A stretch of 64,000 nt of DNA from Arenicellales bacterium (lineage in GTDB: Bacteria; Pseudomonadota; Gammaproteobacteria; Arenicellales; JAHEKD01): NCBI GenBank assembly GCA_028284225.1, contig JANQSD010000001.1, positions 483,610 to 547,609 on the forward strand. Reading direction: 5' to 3'. The translations under genes were made by a program, and so were the position numbers. Below, one piece after another: positions 42,732 to 51,970 of the stretch (within the stretch, counting starts at the first letter, position 1; every line of letters begins with the position of its first letter). The notes beneath the pieces are model-generated. The model did no database searches. It was not told the DNA's origin and saw only the letters and a list, made by a program, of their open reading frames with translations.

Positions 42732-43475
42732 CTAACCTCCATTTTTAAATAAGATTCCACAATTAACTTCATCCGCTTTTACATTAATGTATTCTAGGGC
42801 GTTAAACAGCATAGCTTGATTGGAAGTGATAACAGGCTTATTTAGCTCGGCTTCGAGTTGAGTAACCACTTCCACTGCCCGCATGTCGGTGCAGGACAAT
42901 ACAATGGCCTGGACCTGTTCGTTGTCTGCCTGCAGTGCAAGTTCACGGACATTATCAGGCGTTAAATCACCTTGGCCATAATTATCAAGTCGTTCATCAA
43001 CATGGGCACTGGAAACTGTCTCAAACCCACTTTTCTCCAGGAAGTCGATAGCGTCCTTATTAATGTTTTCAACATAGGGGGAAGCAAAACCGATTTTTTT
43101 AATGTTTAGTGTGTTTAATGCATGTACCAGTGATCCAGCTGCGGTTACCGTAGGAATATTCCATTTATTCAATATGTTGCGTGATAAACCTAAATCAAAA
43201 TCTGGCCCGTGAGTTAAGGTCGCTGAGGTGCAGCCATACATGATGACGTCAGGTTTGACACCTGCTAATAGTGTTAGTGGTTCGGTCAAGTCAGTCGCCC
43301 CCAACCCGGCCATTTGATTCTCATCAGGAATTTCATCCAAATCATAACCGCCTAATCTTGCGTAATGCATGGTTACGCCCGCCGGGCACAGCATAGCCAT
43401 GTCGGCTTCAAGATTGGTGTTGGTAAAGGGCACCAGTATTCCGATTCGGGCCCTGCCGCGCGATGACCAGTTCAT
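42732..43475 (-). CDS. Asp/Glu racemase superfamily enzyme (maleate isomerase/arylmalonate decarboxylase type)
   Basis: 247 aa. Two catalytic cysteines sit in MYGCTSATLTHGP (C82) and VLSCTDMRAVEV (C195), as in maleate isomerase, arylmalonate decarboxylase and hydantoin racemase relatives. The opening RIGILVPFTNTNLEADM is typical of the maleate isomerase group. In an operon with hydantoinase A/B a racemase for a hydantoin, or a cis-trans isomerase for an unsaturated diacid, is plausible. It is 2 bp from its downstream neighbour and about 2 bp from the aminotransferase upstream. Confidence 0.87.
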   Translation of the reverse strand: MNWSSRGRARIGILVPFTNTNLEADMAMLCPAGVTMHYARLGGYDLDEIPDENQMAGLGATDLTEPLTLLAGVKPDVIMYGCTSATLTHGPDFDLGLSRNILNKWNIPTVTAAGSLVHALNTLNIKKIGFASPYVENINKDAIDFLEKSGFETVSSAHVDERLDNYGQGDLTPDNVRELALQADNEQVQAIVLSCTDMRAVEVVTQLEAELNKPVITSNQAMLFNALEYINVKADEVNCGILFKNGG

Positions 43476-43477
43476 GA

Positions 43478-44560
43478 TTATATCTTATCCAAAGTTTGTC
43501 TCAGGTATCGTATCGCCAAGTCCATATGCTCCTGGCTTGATATAGTGGCACGCAGGCAATGATTTAAACCATATGCACCCATAGGGCGCATCATGATGCC
43601 TTGTTCCCGTAAATGATTAAAACAGGTTTGGGCTTTTTGCCTAGTCTTGAAATTGATAAGCACAAAATTACTATGGCTTTGCGGTACTTCAAGACCTAGT
43701 GCTTTTAAGTCGCAGCAGAGCTTCGATTTAATAGTAGTAATTTGTTGTTTCCGTTGTTGAACTACATCCTGCTGTTGCATGGCAGTCGCGGCTGCAGCTT
43801 GAGAGGGTGCCGAAATATTATTTGGGTTTAACACTTTACGCATGGCCGTGTAAATGTCGGGAGGAAAATAACCCCATCCGACTCGCATGCCGGCCAGCCC
43901 ATAAATTTTTGAAAAAGTACGTAACACAATAGTATTGCCTAGATCGACTAAATCAAATAACGGCGGATAATCTTGCCGCTCAGTGAATTCGGCATAAGCT
44001 TCATCGAGAATAAGTAGAATATTTTCATTCAATTCGCTTCTAAGGCGTCTAACTTCTTCGGCTGCAACCAGAGTGCCGGTTGGGTTGCCCGGATTGGCAA
44101 TAAACACAATTTTAGTAGTGGGTTTAACCTGTGCCAATAACTGATCAATATCGATAGTAAAGTTTATCTCTTTGGCGGTATCAATTGCTGATCCATACAT
44201 TTGTGCGACGGTTTTGAAAAATGAATAGCCATATTCGCTCATCACGACCTGATCTTTGGGCGATAAATAAACCCGGCCCAATACTTCCAACAACTCCATT
44301 GAACCGGCACCACATAAGATCTGTCCGCGATTCAGGTCGTGCACCTGTGCGATTGAAGTTGTTAATTCAGACCAGTCAGCATCTGGATAGAGCTGAGCAG
44401 TTGCCATCGCTTCAGAGGCAGCTTTTAACACTGGTTCTGTTGGTGTGAAGCACAGCTCATTTTGTGCCAGAGAAATCAGCATTTTGTCTTCAGGCACTGA
44501 TAGATCAGCCAGTACATAAGGTGCCAAGGATTCTATGGCAGGGTTCTGGATTAACGTCAT
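43478..44560 (-). CDS. HisC-like PLP aminotransferase
   Basis: 360 aa fold-type I class I/II aminotransferase. NPGNPTG, D186 in LLILDEAYAEF, Schiff-base K218 in RTFSKIYGLAGMRVGWGY, and a C-terminal arginine (HCLRATIS) for the substrate carboxylate. It resembles histidinol-phosphate aminotransferase, but no his genes are nearby and it is embedded in the hydantoinase operon, so it more likely transaminates the amino acid released there (aromatic or acidic). Confidence 0.88.
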   Translation of the reverse strand: MTLIQNPAIESLAPYVLADLSVPEDKMLISLAQNELCFTPTEPVLKAASEAMATAQLYPDADWSELTTSIAQVHDLNRGQILCGAGSMELLEVLGRVYLSPKDQVVMSEYGYSFFKTVAQMYGSAIDTAKEINFTIDIDQLLAQVKPTTKIVFIANPGNPTGTLVAAEEVRRLRSELNENILLILDEAYAEFTERQDYPPLFDLVDLGNTIVLRTFSKIYGLAGMRVGWGYFPPDIYTAMRKVLNPNNISAPSQAAAATAMQQQDVVQQRKQQITTIKSKLCCDLKALGLEVPQSHSNFVLINFKTRQKAQTCFNHLREQGIMMRPMGAYGLNHCLRATISSQEHMDLAIRYLRQTLDKI

Positions 44561-44563
44561 GGT

Positions 44564-46210
44564 TTAAACCGAATAATCATAAATGGATTTTGCGGATTCG
44601 GGGGTGATCAATGCATTTTCTAAGTCTGAGATGATAGCGGCTTCGCTACGTGCACTTGGATCTCCAATGCCGCCTCCACCTGGCGTTTCTACAATCATGG
44701 TTTCACCTGGATTGACTCTGAACTCGCCTTTACCCGGAATAGTTTTACCCGAACACATGGTAATCTTTCCGGTTGCGCCTTGATGTCCACCTTGGCGTCC
44801 CAGGGCCGGGTATTTCATTCGTTCCAGCGATAGAAAAACCACAAAAGCATCGTCAGTTGCAGGTGTAAGTTTAAGACGTTGCCCCAGACCACCACGAAAT
44901 TCGCCGGCACCGCCACTATCAGCAATTAATTCCCGCCGTTTGATGATGATCGGGGTGACACTTTCACTGATTTCTACTTGTGAACCCCAGACACCGCTGG
45001 GAAACGCTGTGGCGGACAGACCATCAAGGCCGGGCCTGGCGCCGGTGCCGCCATTATGAGTGAGTTCGATCCCAAAGGGTTTTCCACCATTACGTGTGAC
45101 TTCAGGCGCATGGCGTAACGGCACATCATACATACAAGAAGCACCTTCCGCCGGAACCCTTTCAGGTATGGCTTGATGTAAGCAACCAAACATCAAATCC
45201 GGTGTCATTTGCCCAAGTGTGTGGCGCATGGCTACCGGTGAGGGATGTTGTGAATTTAGAATACAGCCTTTAGGTCCGGTGACCTTGAAGGGTGCCAGTG
45301 ATCCTGCATTGTTAGGTATGTCTGATCCGATTAAGCAACGCAAGGCGAAAACTGAATAAGCGGTGGCATAATTGAGCGGTACATTAATGCCGTATTTTGA
45401 ACAGCCGGATGTGCCGGAAAAATCGACCTGGATATCCTGGTCGGAAATGGTCATTTTGGCATGCAGTTCGATCTCACTTTCGTAACCATCAACAGGCAAA
45501 ACATAATTATAAGTGCCTTGAGGCAGCTCTTGAATAGACTCGATTGTAGCCTGCCTTGATGTTTCAATAATATGCCGTGAAAGGTCATCCAAATTATTCA
45601 GATTGAATTCCCGCATCATGGTTAATAATTGTGCAACACCGGTTTCACAACAGGCAATCAAGGCATAGATATCACCTTCATTGGCAATAGGTTCGCGTGA
45701 GTTAACTTTTATAATATCCAGCAACAATTGATTGACTTCACTGTTTTCGAGTAACTTACACGGAGGTACAAAAAGTCCTTCGTCGTAAATGTCTGTGCCA
45801 TCCGGCCCCATGCCTTTGCCGCCCAGATCGAATAAATGTGAAGTGCAGGACGTAAAACCAACGACTCGCCCATCCAAAAAGGCCGGCTGCAGCAGTAAGA
45901 AGTCATTTAAATGACCAGAGGCAATCCAGGGGTCATTGGTCATGTAAATCTCACCCGGTTTCATTTGTTCAACAGGGAAGTGTGTGATTAGAATTTTGAC
46001 TGCTTCGGCCATGGTATTAATATGCCCTGGAGTGCCGGTAACGGCCTGGGCCAGCATCTCGCCCTGGAGGTTAAAAATACCTGCTGAAATATCGCCACAT
46101 TCTCGCACAATAGGGCTGAAAGCGGCTCTAATCAAGGCCTGGCCTTGTTCTTCAACCACACCCAGTAATCGATCCCACATGACTTGCAAATCAGTTTGAT
46201 TAAGTGTCAT
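44564..46210 (-). CDS. hyuB: Hydantoinase/oxoprolinase subunit B
   Basis: 548 aa HyuB family: GDISAGIFNLQGEMLAQAVTGTPGHINTM, PGEIYMTNDPWIASGHLNDFLLL, FTSCTSHLFDLGG, and a C-terminal RGGLGQRLKLTP...GGGGIGDPSARS. With subunit A it forms an ATP-dependent ring-opening or carboxylating enzyme for hydantoins, N-methylhydantoin, 5-oxoproline or acetone-like substrates. It starts 2 bp after hyuA, as usual for the pair. The substrate cannot be fixed from sequence. Confidence 0.93.
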   Translation of the reverse strand: MTLNQTDLQVMWDRLLGVVEEQGQALIRAAFSPIVRECGDISAGIFNLQGEMLAQAVTGTPGHINTMAEAVKILITHFPVEQMKPGEIYMTNDPWIASGHLNDFLLLQPAFLDGRVVGFTSCTSHLFDLGGKGMGPDGTDIYDEGLFVPPCKLLENSEVNQLLLDIIKVNSREPIANEGDIYALIACCETGVAQLLTMMREFNLNNLDDLSRHIIETSRQATIESIQELPQGTYNYVLPVDGYESEIELHAKMTISDQDIQVDFSGTSGCSKYGINVPLNYATAYSVFALRCLIGSDIPNNAGSLAPFKVTGPKGCILNSQHPSPVAMRHTLGQMTPDLMFGCLHQAIPERVPAEGASCMYDVPLRHAPEVTRNGGKPFGIELTHNGGTGARPGLDGLSATAFPSGVWGSQVEISESVTPIIIKRRELIADSGGAGEFRGGLGQRLKLTPATDDAFVVFLSLERMKYPALGRQGGHQGATGKITMCSGKTIPGKGEFRVNPGETMIVETPGGGGIGDPSARSEAAIISDLENALITPESAKSIYDYSV

Positions 46211-46212
46211 CT

Positions 46213-48297
46213 TTATTGCTCCTTTTTTGTCATGATGATGTTTAGTGCCGTATCGATATGTGCCTGGTAATCACTGCTCACTAGTGTGGTTGTTTGTGGT
46301 TCAACCACAAGTGCCGGCCCAGTAAATGAATCACCGACTTTTAAATTACTTCGATGATAAATGGATGCGCTTACAGGCTCAGAGGTCGAGTCACAAATGA
46401 TAGATCGTGTTTCTGCAGAGTTTGTATTTTGTCGCTGGTTGACAGCTGATAACGGTTCCGAGACGCTCTCTTGGGTAGTTACTTTAACGGCCCAGTTAAG
46501 TATTTCGATTTCCATGTTTGGCACAATACGTGAATATTGGAAGGCGTATTCAGTTTCAAATTTTTCCAATAATTCACCCAGATCTTCAGCTACAAGCTGC
46601 TCACCATTGAGAGGAATTTCAATTTCATGCCCTTGTCCGTGGTAACGCATAAATGCTGAACAGTTTGAGACCAACTCGGCGTTGGGCGCTCCACAGCTCA
46701 CAACTTCACGAGCCTGTATCAGCATTTGTTCCAGCAGCTGGTTAATACTGTCAATATCAAGGCTATTTAACAGTGAATATTGACTACGGATAATTTCAAA
46801 TGATACCGGTGCATCAAGAAAACCAACTGCAGAACCCACTCCTGGATTAGGCGGTATAACAATTTTATTAATGCCGCAGCGTCTGGCAACCCGGGTTGCG
46901 TGTAAAGGGCCGTTGCCGCCAAATGCAATCATGGTTTGAATGCTGATATCCACACCTGACTCAACCGCATGCATGCGGCCAGCACTGGCCATATTTTCAT
47001 CAACAATCTGGCTAATGCCATATGCGGCTTTGTCAGTATCCAGTGCCAGTTTTTGGCCTATCGTCTCCTCCACAGCTTTGCGAGCTTTGCCCTGGTCCAG
47101 CGTTAAACGTTTTTCTGCAAATAAAGTTGGGTCGATATAACCTAATGAGATGTCCGAGTCAGTCACCGTGGCAATGGTGCCGCCTCGGTCAAATCCAGCG
47201 GGGCCGGGTTCGGAGCCCGCGCTCTCAGGCCCGATGATAATTCGATTTAAGCGATCAATTCCGGCATAAGAACCACCACCTGCACCAATTTCTATCATTT
47301 CGACTACCGGGATTCGTACCGGCATACCGCTACCTTTTATAAACCTCGCCGCTCGGTTGACTTCAAAATTGCGTGCCGTTTTGGGGGTATAGTCGTTGAT
47401 TAAACAGAGTTTGGCAGTAGTGCCACCCATATCAAACGATAAAACTTTATTAAGCTGACTCTGACTAGCAACCTTGGCGGCCATGACTGCACCACCTGAC
47501 GGGCCGGATTCTACCAGTCGGATAGGAAATTTTCGTGCGGTGTCCAGTGTAGTCATGCCTGCTGATGAGGTCATCATCAGGATAGGGCAGTTTAAACCCA
47601 ATTGTTTAAACTCAAGTTCGAAACGAGTCAGATATTCGACCATCAAAGGTTGCAAGTAAGCATTAGCCACGGTCGTACATAGGCGTTCGAACTCACGTGC
47701 TTCCGGACTGACTTCACTAGATAATGAAATATATAAATCCGGCCTGCGCTTAAGAATGGCAGTGCGCAGTTGTTGCTCGTGGGCAGGGTTGGCATAAGCG
47801 TGTAGCAAGCAAATCGCCAGAGCTTGAACTCCACTTGCATCAATTTGTTTGATTACAGCATCGATGCTTGATTGTTCCAGCGGGGTTAGTATTTCACCAT
47901 GTACGTTTAGTCGTTCTTTTACTGTAAAACAGCGTGATCTTGGCACGATTAAATCCGGCTTTTGCAACATGATGTCATATTGTGAATAACGCCGCTCGTA
48001 GGCAATTTCCAAAATGTCTCTAAACCCTTCAGTGGTGATGACGGCAGTTTCTGCGCCACGGCGTTCTATCAATGCGTTAGTCGCTAATGTGGTGCCGTGA
48101 ATGAATCGTTGTAGCTCTTCAGCCTGTTTGTCAGCCTGAGTTAATGCGGCTTTCAATCCTTCCAATGCACCCAATGTCGGATCTTGCGGGGTGGTTGGAT
48201 TTTTAGCGGTGATTAAATCAGTTCGTCCAGGAATGGATAATGCCGTGTCGGTAAACGTTCCACCAATGTCTATAGCTGCGCTTATTGTCTGTTGCAT
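46213..48297 (-). CDS. hyuA: Hydantoinase/oxoprolinase subunit A
   Basis: 694 aa from ATG 48297. Actin-like ATPase subunit: AAIDIGGTFTDTAL phosphate-1 motif, RFIHGTTLATNALIERRGA, ESGPSGGAVMAA, VLSFDMGGTTAKLCLI phosphate-2, EIGAGGGSYAGID and MIAFGGNGPLHATRVARRCGI. It heads a five-gene operon (hyuA, hyuB, aminotransferase, racemase-type enzyme, D-hydroxyacid dehydrogenase), all 2-3 bp apart. A perfect palindrome 42-61 bp upstream is a candidate operator. No regulator gene adjoins the operon. Confidence 0.93.
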   Translation of the reverse strand: MQQTISAAIDIGGTFTDTALSIPGRTDLITAKNPTTPQDPTLGALEGLKAALTQADKQAEELQRFIHGTTLATNALIERRGAETAVITTEGFRDILEIAYERRYSQYDIMLQKPDLIVPRSRCFTVKERLNVHGEILTPLEQSSIDAVIKQIDASGVQALAICLLHAYANPAHEQQLRTAILKRRPDLYISLSSEVSPEAREFERLCTTVANAYLQPLMVEYLTRFELEFKQLGLNCPILMMTSSAGMTTLDTARKFPIRLVESGPSGGAVMAAKVASQSQLNKVLSFDMGGTTAKLCLINDYTPKTARNFEVNRAARFIKGSGMPVRIPVVEMIEIGAGGGSYAGIDRLNRIIIGPESAGSEPGPAGFDRGGTIATVTDSDISLGYIDPTLFAEKRLTLDQGKARKAVEETIGQKLALDTDKAAYGISQIVDENMASAGRMHAVESGVDISIQTMIAFGGNGPLHATRVARRCGINKIVIPPNPGVGSAVGFLDAPVSFEIIRSQYSLLNSLDIDSINQLLEQMLIQAREVVSCGAPNAELVSNCSAFMRYHGQGHEIEIPLNGEQLVAEDLGELLEKFETEYAFQYSRIVPNMEIEILNWAVKVTTQESVSEPLSAVNQRQNTNSAETRSIICDSTSEPVSASIYHRSNLKVGDSFTGPALVVEPQTTTLVSSDYQAHIDTALNIIMTKKEQ

Positions 48298-48677
48298 TCT
48301 CAAAAACCGAAAAAGTTAATAGGTAAAACTAAGGGATGACTTGCTGGCAATAGCAAGTAAAAGAAAAAAGATAGTCAGACGACCAAGTCGTGCTTCAGGT
48401 GGCGACGAGAATTTGGAATGATGTAATCGTTCAATGTATTAACACTCTGTGCATGGGTTCAAGGCTACTATTAATATTCAACATGTCAATAAAAATTTTT
48501 TTACTTTAAAGGCGGTTGGCGGCCTGTCTGTGAAATTTTTAACAGAAAAATCTTTTTAGATAAGTAAATATCAATACCGGAGTGCAAGTCTGAGTAGGTT
48601 TAGGTTTTATTCCGGCTAAACATAACAACAAAAAACAAGCTTAAAAGTATCTACATCAACCAAATGAGGACAATAAA
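48298..48677. other. 380-bp gene-free divergent promoter region
   Basis: It separates the divergent hyuA and secreted-protease genes. It carries ACTTGCT-GGCAAT-AGCAAGT (48339-48358), a likely operator near hyuA, and CGAC-CAA-GTCG soon after. Further right TCTGT...ACAGA flanks an AT-rich run ending in TTTTT near 48527-48558, a possible attenuator. The last 40 bp are A-rich with GAGG before the protease ATG. No ORF is seen. Confidence 0.5.
48339..48358. promoter_or_regulatory. Palindrome upstream of hyuA
   Basis: ACTTGCT and AGCAAGT are separated by 6 bases and lie 42-61 bp before the hyuA start. Symmetry and position suggest a regulator site; the regulator is unknown. Confidence 0.45.
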
Positions 48678-50792
48678 ATGAAATCAATACAATATATTTT
48701 TCAAATTTTAATTGCAGTGATCCTGGCAGTTGCTACTCCAATATTGTTACATGCTCATCAACCGACTCCGCCTATATCGTTGAGTCTGGAAACCAAGCAA
48801 TCTGATGATAACAGTATTACAGCAATTGTCACCATCAAGCCCAATACGGATATTACAAATGCTAAATTTATCGTGATAACGCAGCAAGGCTTGTCAGCTG
48901 ACCCAAAGTCACAAGAAATCAGACTGGATTCACGCAAAGAGCAGCAGCTTGAAGTGAAATTAAGCTCTGATCAAGAGCAGCCACTGAGAGTGGATTTTGA
49001 GGTTCAGGCGGAAGCTAAAAACTATTTGCGTGCCGGCGGTAAAACACGTCGATATTTTGTTAAAAACAGGGAAGGTAAAATAGAACTTGTAACGGGTTCT
49101 GAATTGCGCGATAGGTTCAGGCAACAATCGTTAAATGATGTTGAATCAAAAAGACGTAAATCACCCGAACTTGGGCATTCTATATACGATGCGTTAACCG
49201 GCCCATTAGAGCAGGTGGATATTGATAAAGTTGATATCAAGCAAATCACACCCCAACTGCTTGCACCACCTGCAGGAGGTATTGAAGAACTTGAGGCTGA
49301 TGTGATTAAAGACAGCACCAAGGATAACATTCGTGACGTTGACCCCATCACAGTGACCGGGCGCTTTTTCTATGTGAACAGAGATGGAAACACTGTCCCA
49401 TTAGTTAATGCGACTGTTGATATTCGTGACGATGATACTTTTGGTGACGAACAACTGACCTCCGTTGTAACCGGCTGGGACGGAAGCTACAGTGCCGTCG
49501 TAAACGCTGATGATGGCTGGTTACAAAATGGTCGCGATATCTACGTCAGAGTTAGAACAACTAATTCCAGATTCAGGGTCCAGGACTGTGGCCTATTTAG
49601 CTCAACGTACTCATGGACAACTGATGTTAGAGATGATTTATCTGATGGTGCAGTTGTAGACTTTGGTAATCTGCAACCCGCCAGCGACATGGATGCCGCG
49701 ATTTTATTCCAGGATATGAATGCCGGCTGGAATCATATGACAACAACCGGCGCTCAAGATCCGGGTTTTGTTAATCTCTGTTGGCCTGAAGGTGCGACCA
49801 ATTATGATTTCTCTAATGTCAACATAACCGATGGTGACGAGGTGGCCGAGGATGTGGTTTTGCATGAATATGGACATGCCATTATGCATAATGCCTACGA
49901 TAACAATTACTGGCCTGCAAATGCAGTCGGCCCTCACACTTTTTGCGATACAACCCCTCAACATCGTAACCTCGCCTTTACTGAAGGCTGGGCGACATTT
50001 GTGGCATTGTCGGTTAACCCTGACGGTGTTTATGATTCAGCAAGTTGGTCTTGGGACTTGGAAAATAATTCATGTACTAATGCCAATGGCAAGCGTGATG
50101 AAACCATGGTGGCCGCCGGAATTATAGATATGAGGGATTCTGCATCAGATGGTGATTGTACTACGGGAGATTGTGATCCAAGTGGTGCGAACCTCGTTTC
50201 AATGGCCGATCTGTGGCGTGATACTGTATTCAGTCAAAATATTGATGATATGGATGAGTACTGGGATGTGTTGTGCCCTGAACTAACTGAAGCACAACAT
50301 GATGATGCTATTGATTCTCTTGATTTCAACAATATAGACGTCCCGGCATGCCAATGCACGGCCGAGTTAACGTTACGGTCTGCTAATTTAACTAACGAAC
50401 GCGCAGGAATACTTGATTCGCTACGTGAATTTCGTGATGTGGGGCTTAAGAAAACAACGGTTGGTAAGAGAATGGTGCAGCACTATTACGCCCATCATCG
50501 TGAGGCCAGTAAGCTGATTTTATCTGATGCGACAGCCCTGAAAAATGCAGCTTTGGTTTTTCAGCATGTTGCTAAAACTATGGACGGCTATGCCTTAGGC
50601 AAGGGGGAGGATACTCCATTGCTTGATGATTCTGCTAAACAGGCCGCACAAGAATTAGTGAGGTTTTTTAAAGAAAATGCCTCACCTGAATTTTTAAGTG
50701 CTGTAGCTGAAGCAGAACAGTTCATTGAACCTGCATCTAAGACACCGCTTAGCAGGATGAAACCGATTTTAAATCGACCTAGTCCAAAATAA
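48678..50792 (+). CDS. Secreted zinc metalloprotease-like protein
   Basis: 704 aa with a signal peptide ending near residue 26 (LLHAH). Zinc motif HEYGH at 396-400 and a downstream glutamate E436 (FTEGWATF) give a gluzincin-like HExxH-E site. Before it lies a CNA-B/transthyretin-like beta segment (about 235-290; VPLVNATVDIRDD, GWDGSYSAVV). The C-terminal helical stretch (LREFRDVGLKKTTVGKRMVQHYYAHHREASKLI) resembles the tail following the CFI box in secreted bacterial proteins, but the CFI motif itself is not visible. Several CxxxxC pairs suggest disulfides. It has its own promoter region and a strong terminator, so it is monocistronic. Confidence 0.82.
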   Translation: MKSIQYIFQILIAVILAVATPILLHAHQPTPPISLSLETKQSDDNSITAIVTIKPNTDITNAKFIVITQQGLSADPKSQEIRLDSRKEQQLEVKLSSDQEQPLRVDFEVQAEAKNYLRAGGKTRRYFVKNREGKIELVTGSELRDRFRQQSLNDVESKRRKSPELGHSIYDALTGPLEQVDIDKVDIKQITPQLLAPPAGGIEELEADVIKDSTKDNIRDVDPITVTGRFFYVNRDGNTVPLVNATVDIRDDDTFGDEQLTSVVTGWDGSYSAVVNADDGWLQNGRDIYVRVRTTNSRFRVQDCGLFSSTYSWTTDVRDDLSDGAVVDFGNLQPASDMDAAILFQDMNAGWNHMTTTGAQDPGFVNLCWPEGATNYDFSNVNITDGDEVAEDVVLHEYGHAIMHNAYDNNYWPANAVGPHTFCDTTPQHRNLAFTEGWATFVALSVNPDGVYDSASWSWDLENNSCTNANGKRDETMVAAGIIDMRDSASDGDCTTGDCDPSGANLVSMADLWRDTVFSQNIDDMDEYWDVLCPELTEAQHDDAIDSLDFNNIDVPACQCTAELTLRSANLTNERAGILDSLREFRDVGLKKTTVGKRMVQHYYAHHREASKLILSDATALKNAALVFQHVAKTMDGYALGKGEDTPLLDDSAKQAAQELVRFFKENASPEFLSAVAEAEQFIEPASKTPLSRMKPILNRPSPK

Positions 50793-50803
50793 GCAGGTGC
50801 ACT

Positions 50804-50846
50804 AAAAGCGAGGCTGGTTAACAATTGCCGGCCTCGCTTTTTTTTA
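50804..50846 (+). terminator. Rho-independent terminator after the protease gene
   Basis: AAAGCGAGGC and GCCTCGCTTT are inverted around a loop with inner GG/CC pairing, followed by a run of T. It starts about 12 bp after the stop. Confidence 0.92.
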
Positions 50847-50966
50847 GAATCTATCTCAAAGTGCCTGCACTCGTTAATACGCTGTTCAAAGCTCGCTAAA
50901 AATACTCATTTACGATCAGTAAACTGTACTTTCGCGCTCGCTTTTGTCTCGTCTGGTCTATATGAA
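50847..50966. mobile_element. MITE-like element, copy 2
   Basis: GAATCTATCTCAAA (50847-50860) equals the terminal repeat of the element at 23889-24027. The next about 95 bp match it in reverse orientation, giving about 81 percent over 109 bp by eye. The distal end is eroded and lacks the second terminal repeat. It lies between a terminator and the lysR 3' end. Confidence 0.7.
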
Positions 50967-50988
50967 CAGTGCAGCGTGCTATTGGCTG

Positions 50989-51870
50989 TCAGTTAAGTAG
51001 ATCTTTTAACCAATCTCTAAATTTGCAAACGTAGTCCAGGTGCATTGCACGTTCTGACACGATTGCATAGTAAGCTTGGTTAGCATCGATTGTTATGTCA
51101 AACGGGGAAACAAGTTCTCCATTATTTATTAAATCTATATCAAGCATCTTGTGACCAATAGCGACACCAGCACCAGATCGAGCAGCTTCGATGGCCATGC
51201 TGTAGTGGGTGTAGAATTGACTATCGCACCCTGCACAGTTTTCAATCGATGCAGCGAATAGCCAGCGTGTCCAATCGTCATGCCAATAGGTGTCATGAAG
51301 CAGGCGGCACCGATTCAGATCTTCGGGAGTTTGTATTGACAATGCCTTAGCATAAGATGGCGAACAGACGGGACGTAGAACATCCACACCAAGGTGAGTT
51401 ACTTCCAGTCCATCAAAATTCGATCCGCCATAGCGAATACCGACTTGTGCATCAGATCGGTTGAAGTCAATTATTTCTGCTTCTGCGGAAACTTCAATGT
51501 CAAGATTGGGTATAAGTTTTTGGAATTCTGCTAACTTGGGGACTAGACGTATTGATGCAATCGCTGGAAGAGCTGTTACCCGCAAAGTTGTCCGCATCTT
51601 GGAACCGACAATGCGTTCGGTTTCCGATTCCAAAATATTAAAAGCATTTCGTACAGCTGAATGATAACGTCGTCCGGTATCAGTTAATACAATTCTTCGG
51701 CCAGATTTTCTAAACAATTGCACTCCTAGATAGCTTTCCAGAAGCCTGACCTGTTGGCTTACCGATCCTTTGGATATGTTTAATTCGTTAGCAGCATCAG
51801 TGAAACTCTCTCTTTCGGCAGCTCGTTCAAAATACTGGACTGCACGCAGTGGTGGAATTAGCCGTTTCAT
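50989..51870 (-). CDS. LysR-family transcriptional regulator
   Basis: 293 aa: N-terminal HTH (RAVQYFERAAERESFTDAANELNISKGSVSQQVRLLESYLGVQLFRK) and a periplasmic-binding-like effector domain (about 90-293). It belongs to the GcvA-like group (LRAVQYF..AA...SFT.AA.EL). It diverges from a PhyH-family dioxygenase gene with a 100-bp promoter gap and probably regulates it. Confidence 0.93.
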   Translation of the reverse strand: MKRLIPPLRAVQYFERAAERESFTDAANELNISKGSVSQQVRLLESYLGVQLFRKSGRRIVLTDTGRRYHSAVRNAFNILESETERIVGSKMRTTLRVTALPAIASIRLVPKLAEFQKLIPNLDIEVSAEAEIIDFNRSDAQVGIRYGGSNFDGLEVTHLGVDVLRPVCSPSYAKALSIQTPEDLNRCRLLHDTYWHDDWTRWLFAASIENCAGCDSQFYTHYSMAIEAARSGAGVAIGHKMLDIDLINNGELVSPFDITIDANQAYYAIVSERAMHLDYVCKFRDWLKDLLN

Positions 51871-51970
51871 TGTTTAGATAAATTGAACAATAGTAGAGAT
51901 AATAACATTTGTCGTGGACTCGATAAATGTTAATAATCTAGTTATTATTTATTCGTTAGGTAACACAGAA

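Noticed and set aside
43478..44560. Histidine biosynthesis hisC
   Set aside because: No other his genes are present and it is embedded in the hydantoinase operon, so a catabolic aminotransferase is preferred.
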